DNA of 64,000 nucleotides, from NCBI RefSeq assembly GCF_963662255.1, contig NC_085049.1:53925158-53989157 (forward strand), read 5' to 3'. Positions 26,869 through 39,260 of the stretch are shown here, in pieces (position 1 is the first letter of the stretch; each line of letters opens with the position of its first letter). The stretch is from Cinclus cinclus (lineage: Eukaryota; Chordata; Aves; Passeriformes; Cinclidae). Both the position numbers and the translations under genes were made by a program. Below the pieces are notes generated by a model that saw nothing but the letters and a program-made list of their open reading frames with translations, ran no database searches and was not told the origin of the DNA.

Positions 26869-27871
26869 CACATAAAAACTAACTAAGGTTTTTTTCAACA
26901 TTCATCCATCAGAAAAATTAAAGCTAAATTGAATAGCAGATGATCAATGTCATTCCTCTTCCTGCACCACAATGACTTACAGAAATCTCTGTATTTTGAA
27001 ATTGGGCCAAAAGTCAAATATTTCATCATCAGGAATCTTCATCTTGATAAAGGAAACCTACCTTAAAGCTATCAAGGTGAAAACAATTTAACAAACATTT
27101 TTTTTAAAGCTTGCACAAGATCTATATTCTCATCTGCATTATGTCCAGGAAAATACATTATGTTCAGAATGGAGGCTGAAAAGCTGTGTGCTATTTAATC
27201 CCATCTGCATTTCCTCCACAAGTATGCATCATTCCAGCAAAGCAATGGTGGGACAGAGAAAGATAGCTCACCACTTAGGTGTTCATTTTTCAAGTTGTAC
27301 ATCCCTATGAAAATCTACACTTGAAAATGAATTGTATGTCCCAGTTTTACTTGCTCCACGTGCAGTGTGTCTGTGTCTCAGCTTATTTTACAAAGTTTAT
27401 TTACAAAGTAAATCTCCTCCTCGCTGATGTGACTATGTCACAAATGGTTCAGTTTCTCCCACAGTGTACATAATAGGAAATCAAGGACAGCAAAACCTCT
27501 CAAATTACATCTCAAGACAATATGATACAATTTAGAGAAGGGAGAGAGTAAGGCTGTAGCAAATCTGAGGAAAATTGTGTCTGTGCCCAAAATTAATGTC
27601 ATTAACTGATCCTGGGAGCTGTGATGGAAGCACGAAAGAGCTCACTCATCACCACAGGAGAAGCACAAGTGCTAAGTTAACAACCAAATTCCTTTCTCAT
27701 TTACACTCAAACACTATCATGATGCCATGACTGTACACACAACCAAGGGAAGCACTGGTTCTCAAGAGCACAACCTGCAGGTTAGCATTTCAGTGCTTCT
27801 GGAGAAAGGAGTTCCCAGGCTCAGAATTTCCCATTTATAAACCTTGGCAATAAGCTCATGATATCTAGAAT

Positions 27872-27889
27872 GAATGCAAATATGCATTC
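27872..27889. promoter_or_regulatory. Palindrome containing a POU octamer match
   Basis: GAATGCA (27872-27878) and TGCATTC (27883-27889) are reverse complements with 4 bases between. The left side holds ATGCAAAT (27874-27881), an exact match to the POU/Oct octamer. The right side has an overlapping inverted ATGCAT half-site, so two POU proteins could bind. An exact 8-mer is expected by chance about once or twice in a window this size on both strands. Confidence 0.25.
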
Positions 27890-29260
27890 CTAAATGGCAT
27901 TAATGATTTTGCATCCTCAGCCACTAAGGCGTTACCTTTAACCACAGGGACTATATAAGGAAACTACAGGATGCCCTTCAGGACTGGCTTTATAAGAGTT
28001 TCACTAAAAGGAAGATAAATCTGAGCTCAGTGAAAATATTCTTAGCCTCTAGATTGGTAAAGGTAGATTGGTATAGTTCACACAGGTGGTTTCCTTGCCA
28101 GATAGCTAGATTTAGGATATATAAACCAGCAAATGTTTTAATTGCTGTCCAGATGAAGGTTAGATTTACTTCAAAGTAATGACCCATTGATGTGTCTTCC
28201 TACCATTTGTGTTCAACAGTAGATTGCAGGTAGTAAGTTCAATAACATTTGGCCTCTTATATACTGCAAGTTCTTTGGAAATTTTTCTTTCTTCCTAAAT
28301 ATTTTTAATTAAATTTTTGTGGCATATCTTTTCCTATTTCTGGTGCTCCAGTAAAGAAAGCTGATGCTATCCATTATTGTATTCATTGTTGCATATATAA
28401 CCAATACTCAAAACTCAATTAATAAATGGAAAACAATGTTATTAATTATGCTGACACTTTCTGAAGGGCTAAAGTGATTTGCTGGGAGGCTCTTTGTGAA
28501 TAGTTAAGAGAATCCCTTAGAAGTATCCCTTCTGTTCTGACTTCTTAAGGGAGATAGAAGGAAAAAATGCCACAATATTAAATTACAGTAAACCAGGCAT
28601 TAAAGCATAAATATAAAATATTTATGAGCATAAAATATAGCATCCAGATTTTCCAGTGCCTTTTTGCATATGTATTCCTCTTTTTTGCAGTAACTGCAAT
28701 ACTCCTCAAAAATGCCTTTTGCAACTCAATACTAAAATGCCTTCTGTGATCCTTTTCTCTACAATCAACATCAGAAAATGAATTTCAGTTGAAGTCTGAA
28801 ATGGTTTTATACTGCTGTATTACTATAGATAGTAATAGCCCAACTCACCAAACACCCCATTTCCATTGCTACCAAATAAACCCTACATATATATACATAA
28901 ACACCAGTGATTTAGTGTTATTTCACTCTAGTCTTCCCCAAGGGTATCTATTAATAAGAACCTCAGTCCCTTCCCCTTCAGGGCCAGGGCAAAAGAGCCA
29001 TGTTCCAAGATCAGGCAACCCAGACTAGCATTCATTGAAATGAATGACATTATTACTATAAGTCTCAGCTAAATAATAAAAGTTTGATTTCTTCAATTTA
29101 TCTATCAGCTACCCTACTAATACTAGGGGTCACCCTCAAGACTTCAAATGGGCAGATAAAAGCCAAGCCAAGCAATTGGTCTCAATTCTCAATCAAGCAT
29201 GACCAAAAAATCCTAAAACAACAATCTGTACATAAACTAAACTCAGTGGAAACAGAAAGG

Positions 29261-29564
29261 AGGAGAGGAGAGGAGAGGAGAGGAGAGGAGAGGAGAGGAG
29301 AGGAGAGGAGAGGAGAGGAGAGGAGAGGAGAGGAGAGGAGAGGAGAGGAGAGGAGAGGAGAGGAGAGGAGAGGAGAGGAGAGGAGAGGAGAGGAGAGGAG
29401 AGGAGAGGAGAGGAGAGGAGAGGAGAGGAGAGGAGAGGAGAGGAGAGGAGAGGAGAGGAGAGGAGAGGAGAGGAGAGGAGAGGAGAGGAGAGGAGAGGAG
29501 AGGAGAGGAGAGGAGAGGAGAGGAGAGGAGAGGAGAGGAGAGGAGAGGAGAGGAGAGGAGAGGA
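29261..29564 (+). repeat. (AGGAG)n pentanucleotide tract, about 61 units
   Basis: 304 bases of AGGAG repeated with no visible interruption. It is a pure purine strand with a pyrimidine complement, so it favours triplex (H-DNA) and, with its paired Gs, weak G-quadruplex structures. All three frames on both strands are stop-free because 5 is prime to 3. This creates long open frames (plus strand RGEER repeats over 29084-29659; minus strand LLSSP repeats over 29193-29603) that are artefacts of the repeat. The flanks are unique DNA, with no transposon visible on either side. The true length may differ from the assembled length, since short reads cannot span it. Confidence 0.97.
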
Positions 29565-32500
29565 TGTTTGACCATCAAACAGGGGAAAAGTGCTATTTCT
29601 CACACTCTGTCTCTCTAAGAAAGCTGCATCAATCTACTGTTATTTTGCCAGACAGGTGAAATGATTCCTGCGACATAGGCAAGCCCAACATGGCATTCCT
29701 GCTGACTGGGTGATCCAAATTTTAGCAAATCGGTGGAAAGATTCAGAGTTGCTGTTTAACGTCTTTTCATCAGTGGATTCCTCACAGATTATTTCACACT
29801 CAGCACTTCTAGGATAATGGAAAATGCTTTCAGGTGGCAGGTGCACCTTTTAGTCAGGAGTCCAGTTGATTACCTGGAGAGCAGCCACAGCTTTTCTCAG
29901 TGGTGGGAACACATGGCTTGGCCTTAGCCAGCTTTGGGGTGAGCGTCTTGTTCATATTGCGCCCGCTCACAGGACTAACGTGGGAATTAGCACAGTCAGC
30001 TCCCATATGAGCAGCATTATGTTATCCAATTTGCATAGTGTCCCCACGCTCGCAACACGATGGCAGCCCTGACAGTAGGAGCCTGTGTGCTTGGAGCAGA
30101 AGGTACAGCTCTCTATCTCCAGTGACAACCATGACGTCTATACGGCAAGGGCAAGCAGAACATTTGACAACCATGAAGTTTGTATAGCCTGTGAATTGTT
30201 ACAGTGGACATATTTTGAGACATCAGCAGCCTGTGAGAACTCTTTGCATATTTTCTTACTAGACCTGATCAAAAGAGCAATCACCTTCATTTTGTTTATG
30301 AGAACCCTATAGAAATTTCAGATACTGATCAAGTAATAACTACCCATCTCACTGATGAGCATAACAAGGACTCTGCTGTGCTTATGCTAGACTCCCGTGA
30401 AAAGGCCTGGGTTCCCCTTCAGTCTATTCAGCTATGCAATGTCCTCAAACTGTGAAAGGGAAACCATAAAACTGAATGTGATGCACATCATCCCAAGAAA
30501 TTCATGCCCCATGAGTCCCTTGGCAAAATTCTCCCAGCTTCAGAAATGCTCCACTTTGCAAAAGAGCCTGAAGCAATTTAACACTGGATCTGCTTGGTTC
30601 TTCCTGGAACAATGTCAGATCTCCTGAGATGAGAGCTTCCCATGACACACTCCAATTAGAGCTGGTATCAGTAAATAGGCCTCTTGTTAAGACCATCCAA
30701 CAATCTTCATGAGAACCTGTTCTTAGCTGCCTATAGAAAACTACAATAGATAACTCCAAAAAATCAGTTTAGAAATTTCTGGTACTGTGAATATATTTTC
30801 TACTGTTTAGACATAAGGAGCTTCAACCAGTTAACAATCTGATAAATAAAGGAATCTACAACAGAGACTATAGTAAAAGGTGAGCACAGAACAGAGATGG
30901 CAAGAATACTGTGTTTTCAGCTAAGAAGAATAGGTAATACAACAGAGTTTGCATCTTGTTTGTATGACTGACTTACAAAAGTAAGTATTGTAATGTAAAC
31001 AGCAATTACTTGAAGAAAAGTTAATTGTAAAGACTGAAAATTTCAGTGATCCCAAAAAAGCACTTTTACACTATAGTGGAACAATTACTAGCACTCTTCT
31101 ATGGCAGAAGACTGAATTTCAAACAATTTTTTAGCCATCTGTTTCAGATCCATGATCTCAAATTCTTAATTACTGCTGTAGAAGTCTTTGCAGCACTAGT
31201 AGAGGCATGTACTAATAAAGAGACAAATATAGCTATTTACTGTTTGGCCTATCATAAGCACCATTCAAATCTTCCCATAAATGTTATTATTTAGAAGAAG
31301 TAATTATATTTTTTTTCAATTCAAGATTACCTACCATAATTATCAATATTACTTACCATAACACACACAATTTTAAAATTGCTTGTAGGCTAAAATGTTA
31401 GATTGAGATACTGTCACTCTGACTGTGAAAAATACGGTTTGATGGGTTCCTGCAATTCTCAGAAATCAGGCCACCAGGTCAGCCAACTATGATTTACAGA
31501 GTTAGCTGCTAGTCCCTGATTTAAAAAAAGAAAAAAAAAATAAGAATTTTTAAAAAGTATTCCATAAACAACTAAACAGAGTTCTCCTATATTCTGCAAG
31601 GATTCATAAAGCAGAACTTTCCAAGTCACCTCTCCCTGTTACAGAAAATTATGTTGTCCATTCCTCTGTTTGATTGGCAGCCTTTAAATCTCTCTGCCCC
31701 ATTGATTTTATGCCATGTGAAGCAACTGCAAAAGAAGATCTTGTTTTCAATTTTTCAGGGTCAGATTGTCTTTCAGTAACACGGATGTCATTCATGACAC
31801 AATGAATGAGAGTCATACCCAGGCCACGAAAAGAAGGGCTGTTAACTCTGAAAATAAAAAGAAAACATCAAAGGTAATAGTAAAAAAACTCTGTTTAAGT
31901 CAAAAACAGGCAGGAAGGCAGCAGGCAGAAGCAGGGACTGATGCAGAATGATAGCATCAGGCACAAATCCCAACAATGTCCTCTGCATGACCAGTTTACC
32001 AGTGCAGCTATTTACAACACAATAATTCATAGCAGGACTAAAAACACCCAGAGCTGACACTTCAAAAACATTGGCTACAAACACAGAATATGCTCTGCAT
32101 ACTCCAAATAAATTAATCTACCTGCTTGAGAAAAAATTTCACCAGTAAGAGTATTAAGAAAGAAATAAAGCATCCTTACTAGAAGCAAGACAAAATGTAA
32201 GTATTAAAACTTTAGCTTGGAGTTCTTTTCCTCTCAAAGCTGTTTTGATCATATGATAGGACTACAGCTTGTTTTCACCTAGGCCCATGGTCAGATGAAC
32301 AAAGTTAAATATTTCCTGCTCTGTAGTAAGAGCTCTGAAACCATGTTTTTCACCCAAGCATAGTTCATTGCAGTCAGAGATGATATTTTAACACTGTTTT
32401 ATTTGAGGCTGTGCTTTTGTGCATCTTTGTAAGCTCTTTCTCTACTACCATTATAATTTCCAGAGTTTTAAGTCTCAGTAATCATGATCAAATTTTGGAG

Positions 32501-33989
32501 AGAGAGGTTTAACTCATGGACACTCCGCCTTCCCATCTGGGTCAGCTACATATATGCAAAGAGCCATTAAAAATGTTAGAGAGAGAGAGAGAAAAGGAGG
32601 ATGGAAGGCTTCGCCACACTAAATGAAAAGCAAACAATATGCATATCAGCATCCTAAGGAGATGTACCACTCTGCTGGGAAAAACCAAGACAAAAGAATT
32701 ATCTGACACAACAGTTCAAAGCATATTGCACCTGTCAAAACGTCAGTCATCTTCTATAGAAATGCACCATTCTAAAAGAAAAAAGGAAAACTCTAGCGAA
32801 GTGACTCAGAAACAACAGACCACTTTGTCTCCTTCCTTCCAGCCAACTCTTCCATCTGAAAGCCATTTAACTCAATGCTAAAGATTGCCTGGAAGGACCA
32901 GACAATAGGAAGGTCTCTTTCATTGTCAAGGACAGTTACACTTTGAAGATGATGCTCAAAAGGGGTTAAAATGGGTCAACAAGCAATTGTTGGGTCTATG
33001 CAAGGAAAAGTGAACAGAACATTGTTAAAGTCACACACACAAAAAAATCTAAAAGAGCACATCTTTAAGCTGGAGAAGTATGGGGGGCACACTGATGTAA
33101 AAATGCTGATGTAATGTCATAGTGAAATGGAGATTAAAAAAACCCTATCAGTACAAATGGTAAAACTGAATTTCAGTAGATATGTCAGTTCTTAGCAAGA
33201 TGCATACAAAGCACAGTAAAGGCAAGAGATATACAAATTGATTAACAAAGGGAAAAACAACAGCAATTCTGAGAAAATGAGATGCCATTTTTCCATGACT
33301 TTTCATTTGTCTGCTTCCAGATCTCACAACAAGCCTTTGGGAATCACTGTGTGTTGCATAGCTGGATGTCATGGGTACAGTGACAGTATCTTAGATACTG
33401 AAATGGACTTACTCATTTGTATATAACAGCTGTTTTAAAGGAAGAAAAAGTGGAAAATATTTTTGCCCTCTCGCAGATTATCCAAGTCAATACTTATACA
33501 GCCTACTGAAAGCTCTTTGAGTGTGCATGTTCTCTTCATGCTTACATGAAACACAGAAGTTGTCATTTTATAAAAGCTTCTAGACTTAATTTACACAAAT
33601 CTAATTCCTAAGGCAAATCTTCCATGAAATAAAGGATTCATCTAAAGTCATTTATTTATCCAAATCCAATTCTCATTTTTATTATTAGAAGTCTAATTTC
33701 TCTGTTAATCAAATTTTGACTTGTTTTTGATTCTTAAATGCAGCGTTGCATAGGAATATAGTCACCAAGTCTGAAAAAGCCCCTGTTCAGCAGAGCTAAC
33801 CATGAAGCATATTCATTTGCATCCACATCTATAGCAAAGGGCCATTCCATTATGAGCAGCTTCAGACAGGAAAAATGCCTGAAAGTTCAGTTCTGCTGAA
33901 GGTAGTGGCAAAACTTCCAACAACTCCACAGGGGGCAAGGAGTCATTTTGTTTTCACAAACTCACACCTCTGAACTAGGTCAGTGACTA
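29565..33989. other. Unique non-coding DNA
   Basis: No gene or repeat family is recognised. A short GA run occurs near 32579-32592 and an A-rich run near 31520-31540. 29940-30065 has scattered CpGs, without coding or promoter signals. Confidence 0.5.
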
Positions 33990-34600
33990 CAGAATCACAG
34001 AGGAGCAGTAGTCCACAGGGGCCCACAAGGATCATTGAGTCCAGCCCTGTGCAGAACCAGAATTCCCACCCCATGTGCCTGAAAGTATTGTCCAAGTGAT
34101 CCTTGAACCCTGTCAGACCTGGTGCTGTGCCCACTTCTCTGAAGAACATGTTCCAGTGCCCAATCATCCAATGAATGTAGAAACTTTACATAATATCCAA
34201 ACCTCCCCTGACACAACTTCACTGAGTCTCCCCAGATCCTGCCACTGGTCACCAAGGAGAGGAAATCAGTCTGCCCCTCCTGAGTCCCTCATGAGGAAAT
34301 TGCAGACTGCAATGAGGTCCCCCCTCAGTGTCCTCTTCTCCAGGCTGAACAGACCAAGTGACCTCAGTCACTCTTCACATGGTGTCTTCTCTAGACACCT
34401 CACCATCACCATGGCCCCACTTTGGACACTGTCTAAGAACTTCAGATCTCCATTGTATTGTGGTATCCAAAACGGCCCCCAGAACTCAAAGTGAGGCCAC
34501 GCCAGTGCAGAGCAGAGCTGGACAATCCCCTCCCTCGACTGGCTGGTGATGCTGTATCTGATGCACTCCAGGGCCATTTCTTCAAGATTGCAAAATAATG
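33990..34600 (-). mobile_element. CR1 LINE 3' portion, 5'-truncated
   Basis: Minus-strand CR1. From the distal end inward it carries the block whose reverse complement reads like 'GCATCACCAGCCAGTCGAGG' (near 34540-34560). Next come a stretch like TTCTGGGGGCCGTTTTGG near 34480, the 'CTGTTCAGCCTGGAGAAGAG' block near 34350, and the 'CAGGGGAGGTTTGG' block near 34205. The 3' end near 33990 reads CTCAATGATCCTTGTGGGCC and then TCTGTGATTCTGTAG. This is the C-terminal ORF2 tail plus 3' UTR. Frameshifts make it non-coding; minus-strand frames of 74-86 codons here are debris of the ORF2 end. It is the best-preserved full-length 3' copy besides 38341-38908. Confidence 0.93.
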
Positions 34601-37599
34601 GACAAAACACTATTTGCCATTATTATCCCTCTCATTAAAGAAGAAACATCAATCACCTATTGCTTCTATAATATTATGATTTTAATCTCTTGTAAAGCCA
34701 GATATTTCTAAAATGCTAATCGAAACTCAACATTTTCAAGAGTTTGCAAAGTCATTTTTTAAGTATAAAATCTCTTTCAGTTGTCTTTCTGACAAAGAAT
34801 TTAATCTCAAATAACATTGGGAATTTGTCTTGTCACGAGCCCTGGACAATTTTTAGAGATATGAAGGAATCCCTTTTTTGTCTGCTTGTTTTCTATACTT
34901 CACATCCATGTACTAGCTTTCAAGAGAAAAATTAAATACTCAAAAATAGTGACATCTCAGTCTTCAACCAGAACCAAACCTGTCTATTAATATAAACTAA
35001 GTTGAAAGCCCCATAGACTTATCCTTGATACTTCACGCCCTTTTCCTCTGTATTTCAAACTTGCTTTTTTGGGAGTCTTTTATAGCCCCATGGAAATGAT
35101 TACCCAGAACTAAAATGTAATGGGAGTCACAGTACTGTTACCAGTGCCTCTTTCAAAATCAACTATTTTCAAGATTTTTAAGCTTGCTGCAAAAGCTGTC
35201 TGGTACCAGACCACTCAAAACAATGATGAAAATGATCACTATACAGCCAATGGCACATTCTATGCAGTTTTGACATATATGGCTAAACCAGCTCCATGAG
35301 AAATGTCTGAAAGGGGTAAAAGTACAAAACTCCACCTACCAGCAGTATGGGGCAACTCAAGTTATGTCACTATTCTGGTTTTCCTCCTCCATCCTGAATT
35401 TCCTCTTGTATTCTTCCACTGTCCTCCAAAACACCGTACTCCCCAGTCACTGTATTTCCTTCAGGTGATATATCCCTCTACACAGCTCATGAGTCACAGA
35501 GAATATGGGAATCATTGTCCCCTTGATGGGTTTTGATGTTGGGGATGAGAGCAGGCTGCTGTACTAGAGGCAAAAGAGAAAGAAAGCAATGTTTGAGATC
35601 ATTAAATGGGGATGCCACACTCACAGTTGTCTTCTCAAGACATGCGAAATCTGTGTGCCCAGGGTCAGGAGCTCAGGAGAATGAAATGCTAAATTCTTAA
35701 CAGAGCTACAGCACACATGGGAAAATCCTACTTACATAATCTAAGACTGAAACTAAACTCATGTTCTGTATAAAGTTCCAACCATAAATACAGACAATCT
35801 TTTTGTTCCCTTTTTCTTACTAGCATGATCACATATATTTTTCACACTTAAAAACAAAACAAAAAAAATATCCTTCCTATATCTATTTCTATTGGAGTAC
35901 ACTGGCAAAAAATGCCTGCTGAAATTTTCCAAAATGCTTTATCCTAACACTGACACCTGGCAAAAGAAAAATCAGCTTTAATATTAGCTTGGCTAAGTGG
36001 TGTAAATGAAAAAAATGTGATGATGAATGTGGATGGACATCAGTAATAGCATCATAAATTGAATAAACTGAAAATACAGTATTAAGTACAAAGGCTTTTC
36101 ATGACAAATGTGGGTTTGAGTTTACGGGGTTTTTTTAAATTAGAATATAATTAGGATTTATGTTTCCCTGTGATTGATAGCACTATGTAGATAACAAAAA
36201 TGCTGGGTCAATTTTTCTGCTGTTGTACCTCTGTGAAAGGCAGCTGACAAGCAGCAAATTTGTCTTTTTTTATTTCTACTTGGCTACAATCATGTGTTTA
36301 TCATGTGTGTCTGTACAGTGTTAAGGCAGACATATTCTCCAATACTGACCATTCTCCTGTACTCATGTATGAACACGTGACCAAAAACAAGCTTTAATCA
36401 TAGATCATTACCCTTCTTTATAGAAAGAACCAGTCCTTACATCAGGGGAAGAAGAAAATCATGTGTAACTTTAGAAAAGCAATTATAGTCCATGAATAAT
36501 AACTAGCTGTGGATAAGAAGGAACAGTTCACAAAAAATACAGGTGTAAATTTTCTGAAACAAACTTAAAATTTTTGCAGGTAGTAAATATATTCAAAAAT
36601 CCAAAGTCTTATAATTAATGACTAAAAGTGCTAAGTCCACCGGATAATGTAATTGCAATGAATCATTTTGTCAACTAGTCCACTTCGGATACACTTCTGC
36701 AGACGAGAAATTAAAAAAAAAAATCCCCTTTGAATAGTTTTTTCAGTCTTTTCATAAGGTATCTGGGGTTTTCCTCACTAAAATAGCCTGTTTCATTTGA
36801 TCTCAGGAGTGTGTATACTTGACTGTCACAATGCAATTCGATTCTGTCACTAGAAGAACAAATACTATTTTGTTCTCTTTTCATGTGTCGCCATTAATTT
36901 GACTAGATAAATTAATATTTCAGGATTTTTTTTAGGGTTTTTTTTGCTTCTGTCTACCAAAGAGAACGAGGAATCACACAGTCTCCTCCTTGTCTTTCCA
37001 AATAATTCCCCCCAAAGCTAGGTCCAAAAGGCAGCAGGGCCAGGTGCACACGTCAAAGTCCTGCCAGCCGAGCCCCAGCAGCAGGGGCATGAAAAGCACA
37101 CAGCCAAGAGAAGATGTGGAGCACCAGCCAAGCCCCTGGCTGAGATTCATGTAGCTCCTGTTCTGTTGCCAGAGGAGAGCTCTGGCCAGCTCAGGACCAG
37201 CCAGCCCCACACCACTGGAGCCCCAGCAGCACCAGCATCACCTCCTCGGGGCTCTGCTGAGATTCACACTGACAGTAACTAAGTGTGAACTCAGAAAAGA
37301 ACAGCTGTTAGCCATGTAACTGAGCGAGAAAGCAGCAGAGACTTAAGGTACCTTGGGGATTAATGACTATGCACAGAGGCACTGTGCCAGGACTGCCACC
37401 TCAAGTACCAACAAAACACCAAATCAGCATGGGCTACCTGCCCAAACACTTACTGGGACCCATTTTACAGCACATTTCTGAAGCTGACTACATTAAAGCG
37501 AGCTCATGCTCACCCATCCTCTGTACCTCCAGGTGAATTGTGGTTAAATCTCTCCTTGCTCTTGGGAGCAGGGACATCAGCAGGACACAGCTCCTGCCT
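34601..37599. other. Unique non-coding DNA
   Basis: No gene or repeat family is recognised. 36600-36700 has isolated CpGs. 37010-37260 is GC-richer but shows no coding pattern or CpG cluster. The region from about 37260 to 37599 might hold further decayed sequence from the CR1 copy to its right, but no ORF2 motif could be followed past about 37600. Confidence 0.45.
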
Positions 37600-38340
37600 C
37601 TGTGTGGGAAAGAGAGATCACGTCTGCTCTCCAGCATATCGACACTCCCACCCAATACGGTGTCACCTGCAAACTGACTAAGGGTACGTCGGATCCCCTC
37701 ATCCAGATCATTGGTAAAGACATTAAATAGTTCCCTAGTCCTGAGCCCTCAGAACACCACTACCCACCAGTCACTAGTTGGATGTAAGTCCAGTTTACCA
37801 CCTCTCTCTGGGCCTGGCCATTCAGACCATTTCCTACACAATGAACAGTGCACCCATGCAAGCCATGAGCACCCAGTTTCTTCAGGATAATGCAGTGGGA
37901 AATGATGTGAGACAACATCCACAGCCTTTCCTTATCCACTAAGTGGATCACCTGTCACAGAAGAAAATAAGGTTAGTCAAGCAGGACATGCCTTTCACAA
38001 AACCATGCTGGCTGGCCTGACTGTCTGGTTGTCCTGTATGTGCTGTCTGATGGCACTCAAGATGTTCTGCTCCAGGACATTTCCTGGCACCAAGTTCAGG
38101 CTGACAGGCCTGTAGTTCTCCAGATCTTCCTTCCAGATTTTCTTGTAGATTGACATCACATCAGCTATAACCTTCAGCCACCTGGGACCTCCCCAGTTAG
38201 TCATGACTGCTGTAAATGATGAAAAGGGGCTTGGGGTCTCTTCTGCAAGCTCCCTTAGTACCCCGGGGTGGATTCCATCTGACCCTATAGGCTTGTGTGT
38301 GTTTAAGTGGTTCAGAAGGGCACTGGCCACTTCCCCTTCC
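37600..38340 (-). pseudogene. Older CR1 ORF2: reverse transcriptase half, downstream of a nested insertion
   Basis: Minus-strand reading from 38330 gives the CR1 RT block series: LNHLNTHKPIGSDGIHPGVL, then a MSIYKKIWKEDLENYRPVSL block, then LVPGNVLEQNILSAIRQHIQ and DNQTVRP. After a frame change at about 37990 come IHLVDKERLWML, LKKLGAHGLHGCTV and NGLNGQAQREVVN. A third frame near 37725-37610 has LFNVFTNDLDEGIRRTLSQ and then FAGDTVLGGSVDMLESRRDL. The catalytic FADD motif has become FAGD, losing one metal-binding aspartate, and several frameshifts are present, so the enzyme is dead. This is the downstream half of the ORF that begins at 38909-39260, with a younger CR1 inserted between. Confidence 0.92.
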
Positions 38341-38908
38341 TAGAATCATGGACTATGCTGAATTGGAAGGGACCCACAAGAATCACTGAGTCCAACTCCT
38401 GACCCTGCAAAGAACACTCCAAGAGTCACACCATGTGCCTGAGAGCTCTGTCCAAATGCTTCTTGAACTCTGCCAGGCTTGGTGCTGTGACCACTTCTCT
38501 GGGGAGCTGTTCCAGTGCCCAACCACTCCTCTGCATGTAGAACCTTTTCCTGCTATCCAACCTAAACCTCCTCTGACACAACTTCAGGTCAATTCCTTGA
38601 GTCCTGTCACTGGTCACAAGAGTGAAGGAATTGGTTCCTGCCCCTCCTCTTCCCCTCACAAGGAAGTTGTAGGCTATGATGAGGCCTCCTCTCATTCTCT
38701 TCCAGGCCGAACAGACCAAATGTCCTCAGGCACTTTTCATGCGACTTCTCCTCCAGACCATCTTCATGGCCCTCCTTTGGACACTTTCTAAGAGCTTAAA
38801 GCCTTTTTTATATTGTGGTGCCCAAATCTGCACACAATGGTCTAGGCAGGACCACTCCAGTGTGAGCAGAGCAGGAAAATCATCTCCTTTGCCTGACTGG
38901 TGATTGAT
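38341..38908 (-). mobile_element. Younger CR1 3' copy nested in an older CR1
   Basis: A complete CR1 3' segment on the minus strand. It starts near the block whose minus-strand sequence reads like CAGTCAGGCAAAGGAGATGA (38890s). It passes GGGCACCACAATATAAAAAA (near 38810), the 'CTGTTCGGCCTGG' block (near 38705) and 'TGTGTCAGAGGAGGTTTAGG' (near 38570). It ends CTTGTGGGTCCCTTCCAATT and then CCATGATTCTA at 38341. It lies inside the ORF2 reading of another CR1 in the same orientation: the host frame stops at about 38909 and resumes at about 38335. It is better preserved than the host copy. No target-site duplication is obvious, which is common for CR1. Confidence 0.92.
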
Positions 38909-39260
38909 TATGGGGTTTCATTCTGCTCCCTGTCCCTATCTTTCAGCTCAGGGGCTTGGTATCTAGAGAACAACCCATCTTACTATTGAAAACTGAGGCA
39001 AAGAAAGCTCTAAGTACCTCCAGTTTCCCCATCCTTTGCCACTGTCTCTTCTTCCTCACCTGCTTGTCTTCCAGCATGTGGGGACAAACTGCTTCCATAC
39101 CTTTCAGATCTCCTTCTTGGAGAATGTCCACCCTTCCTGGACTCCTTTGCTCTTCAGGACTGCCTCCCAATGGACTCTGACTGAGATACTCCTAAGCAGG
39201 CCACACTCTGCCCTCTGCAAGTCCAAGGTAGCTATTTTGCTATCATCTGTAAAGAAATAA
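38909..39260 (-). pseudogene. Older CR1 ORF2: region between endonuclease and reverse transcriptase
   Basis: Minus-strand frame 39170-38943 includes LEVLRAFFASVFNSK, matching the invariant CR1 block AFFASVF just before the RT. Immediately downstream (38942-38910) another frame reads LKDRDREQNE, the usual linker. Upstream, in a different frame near 39150-39080, an SKGVQEGWTF stretch followed by EIWKVWKQFVPTC and WKTSR resembles the conserved linker (VQEGW, then VPTC, then KTSR) that follows the endonuclease. About 100 codons appear deleted between KTSR and the AFFASVF block. The rest of the same RT is found at 37600-38340. The upstream limit at 39260 is uncertain. Confidence 0.82.

Larger units (their letters stand above)
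22381..29260. other. Unique non-coding DNA
   Basis: No exon, RNA gene or transposon is recognised. There is a run of A near 23769-23782, an imperfect CA/TA-rich stretch near 24915-24995, and palindromes at 26846-26868 and 27872-27889 (listed separately). Several overlapping frames at 23239-23681 lie on both strands and in different phases, which argues against any one being real. Confidence 0.5.

Noticed and set aside
29084..29250. Possible nuclear copy of mitochondrial DNA, suggested by a C/A-rich, T-poor texture
   Set aside because: No mitochondrial gene or tRNA could be matched to the reading; texture alone is not enough.
29084..29659. Long open frames (191 codons plus, 136 and 111 codons minus) over the AGGAG tract
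   Set aside because: The repeat is stop-free in every frame because its unit is 5 bases; no non-repeat domain flanks it.
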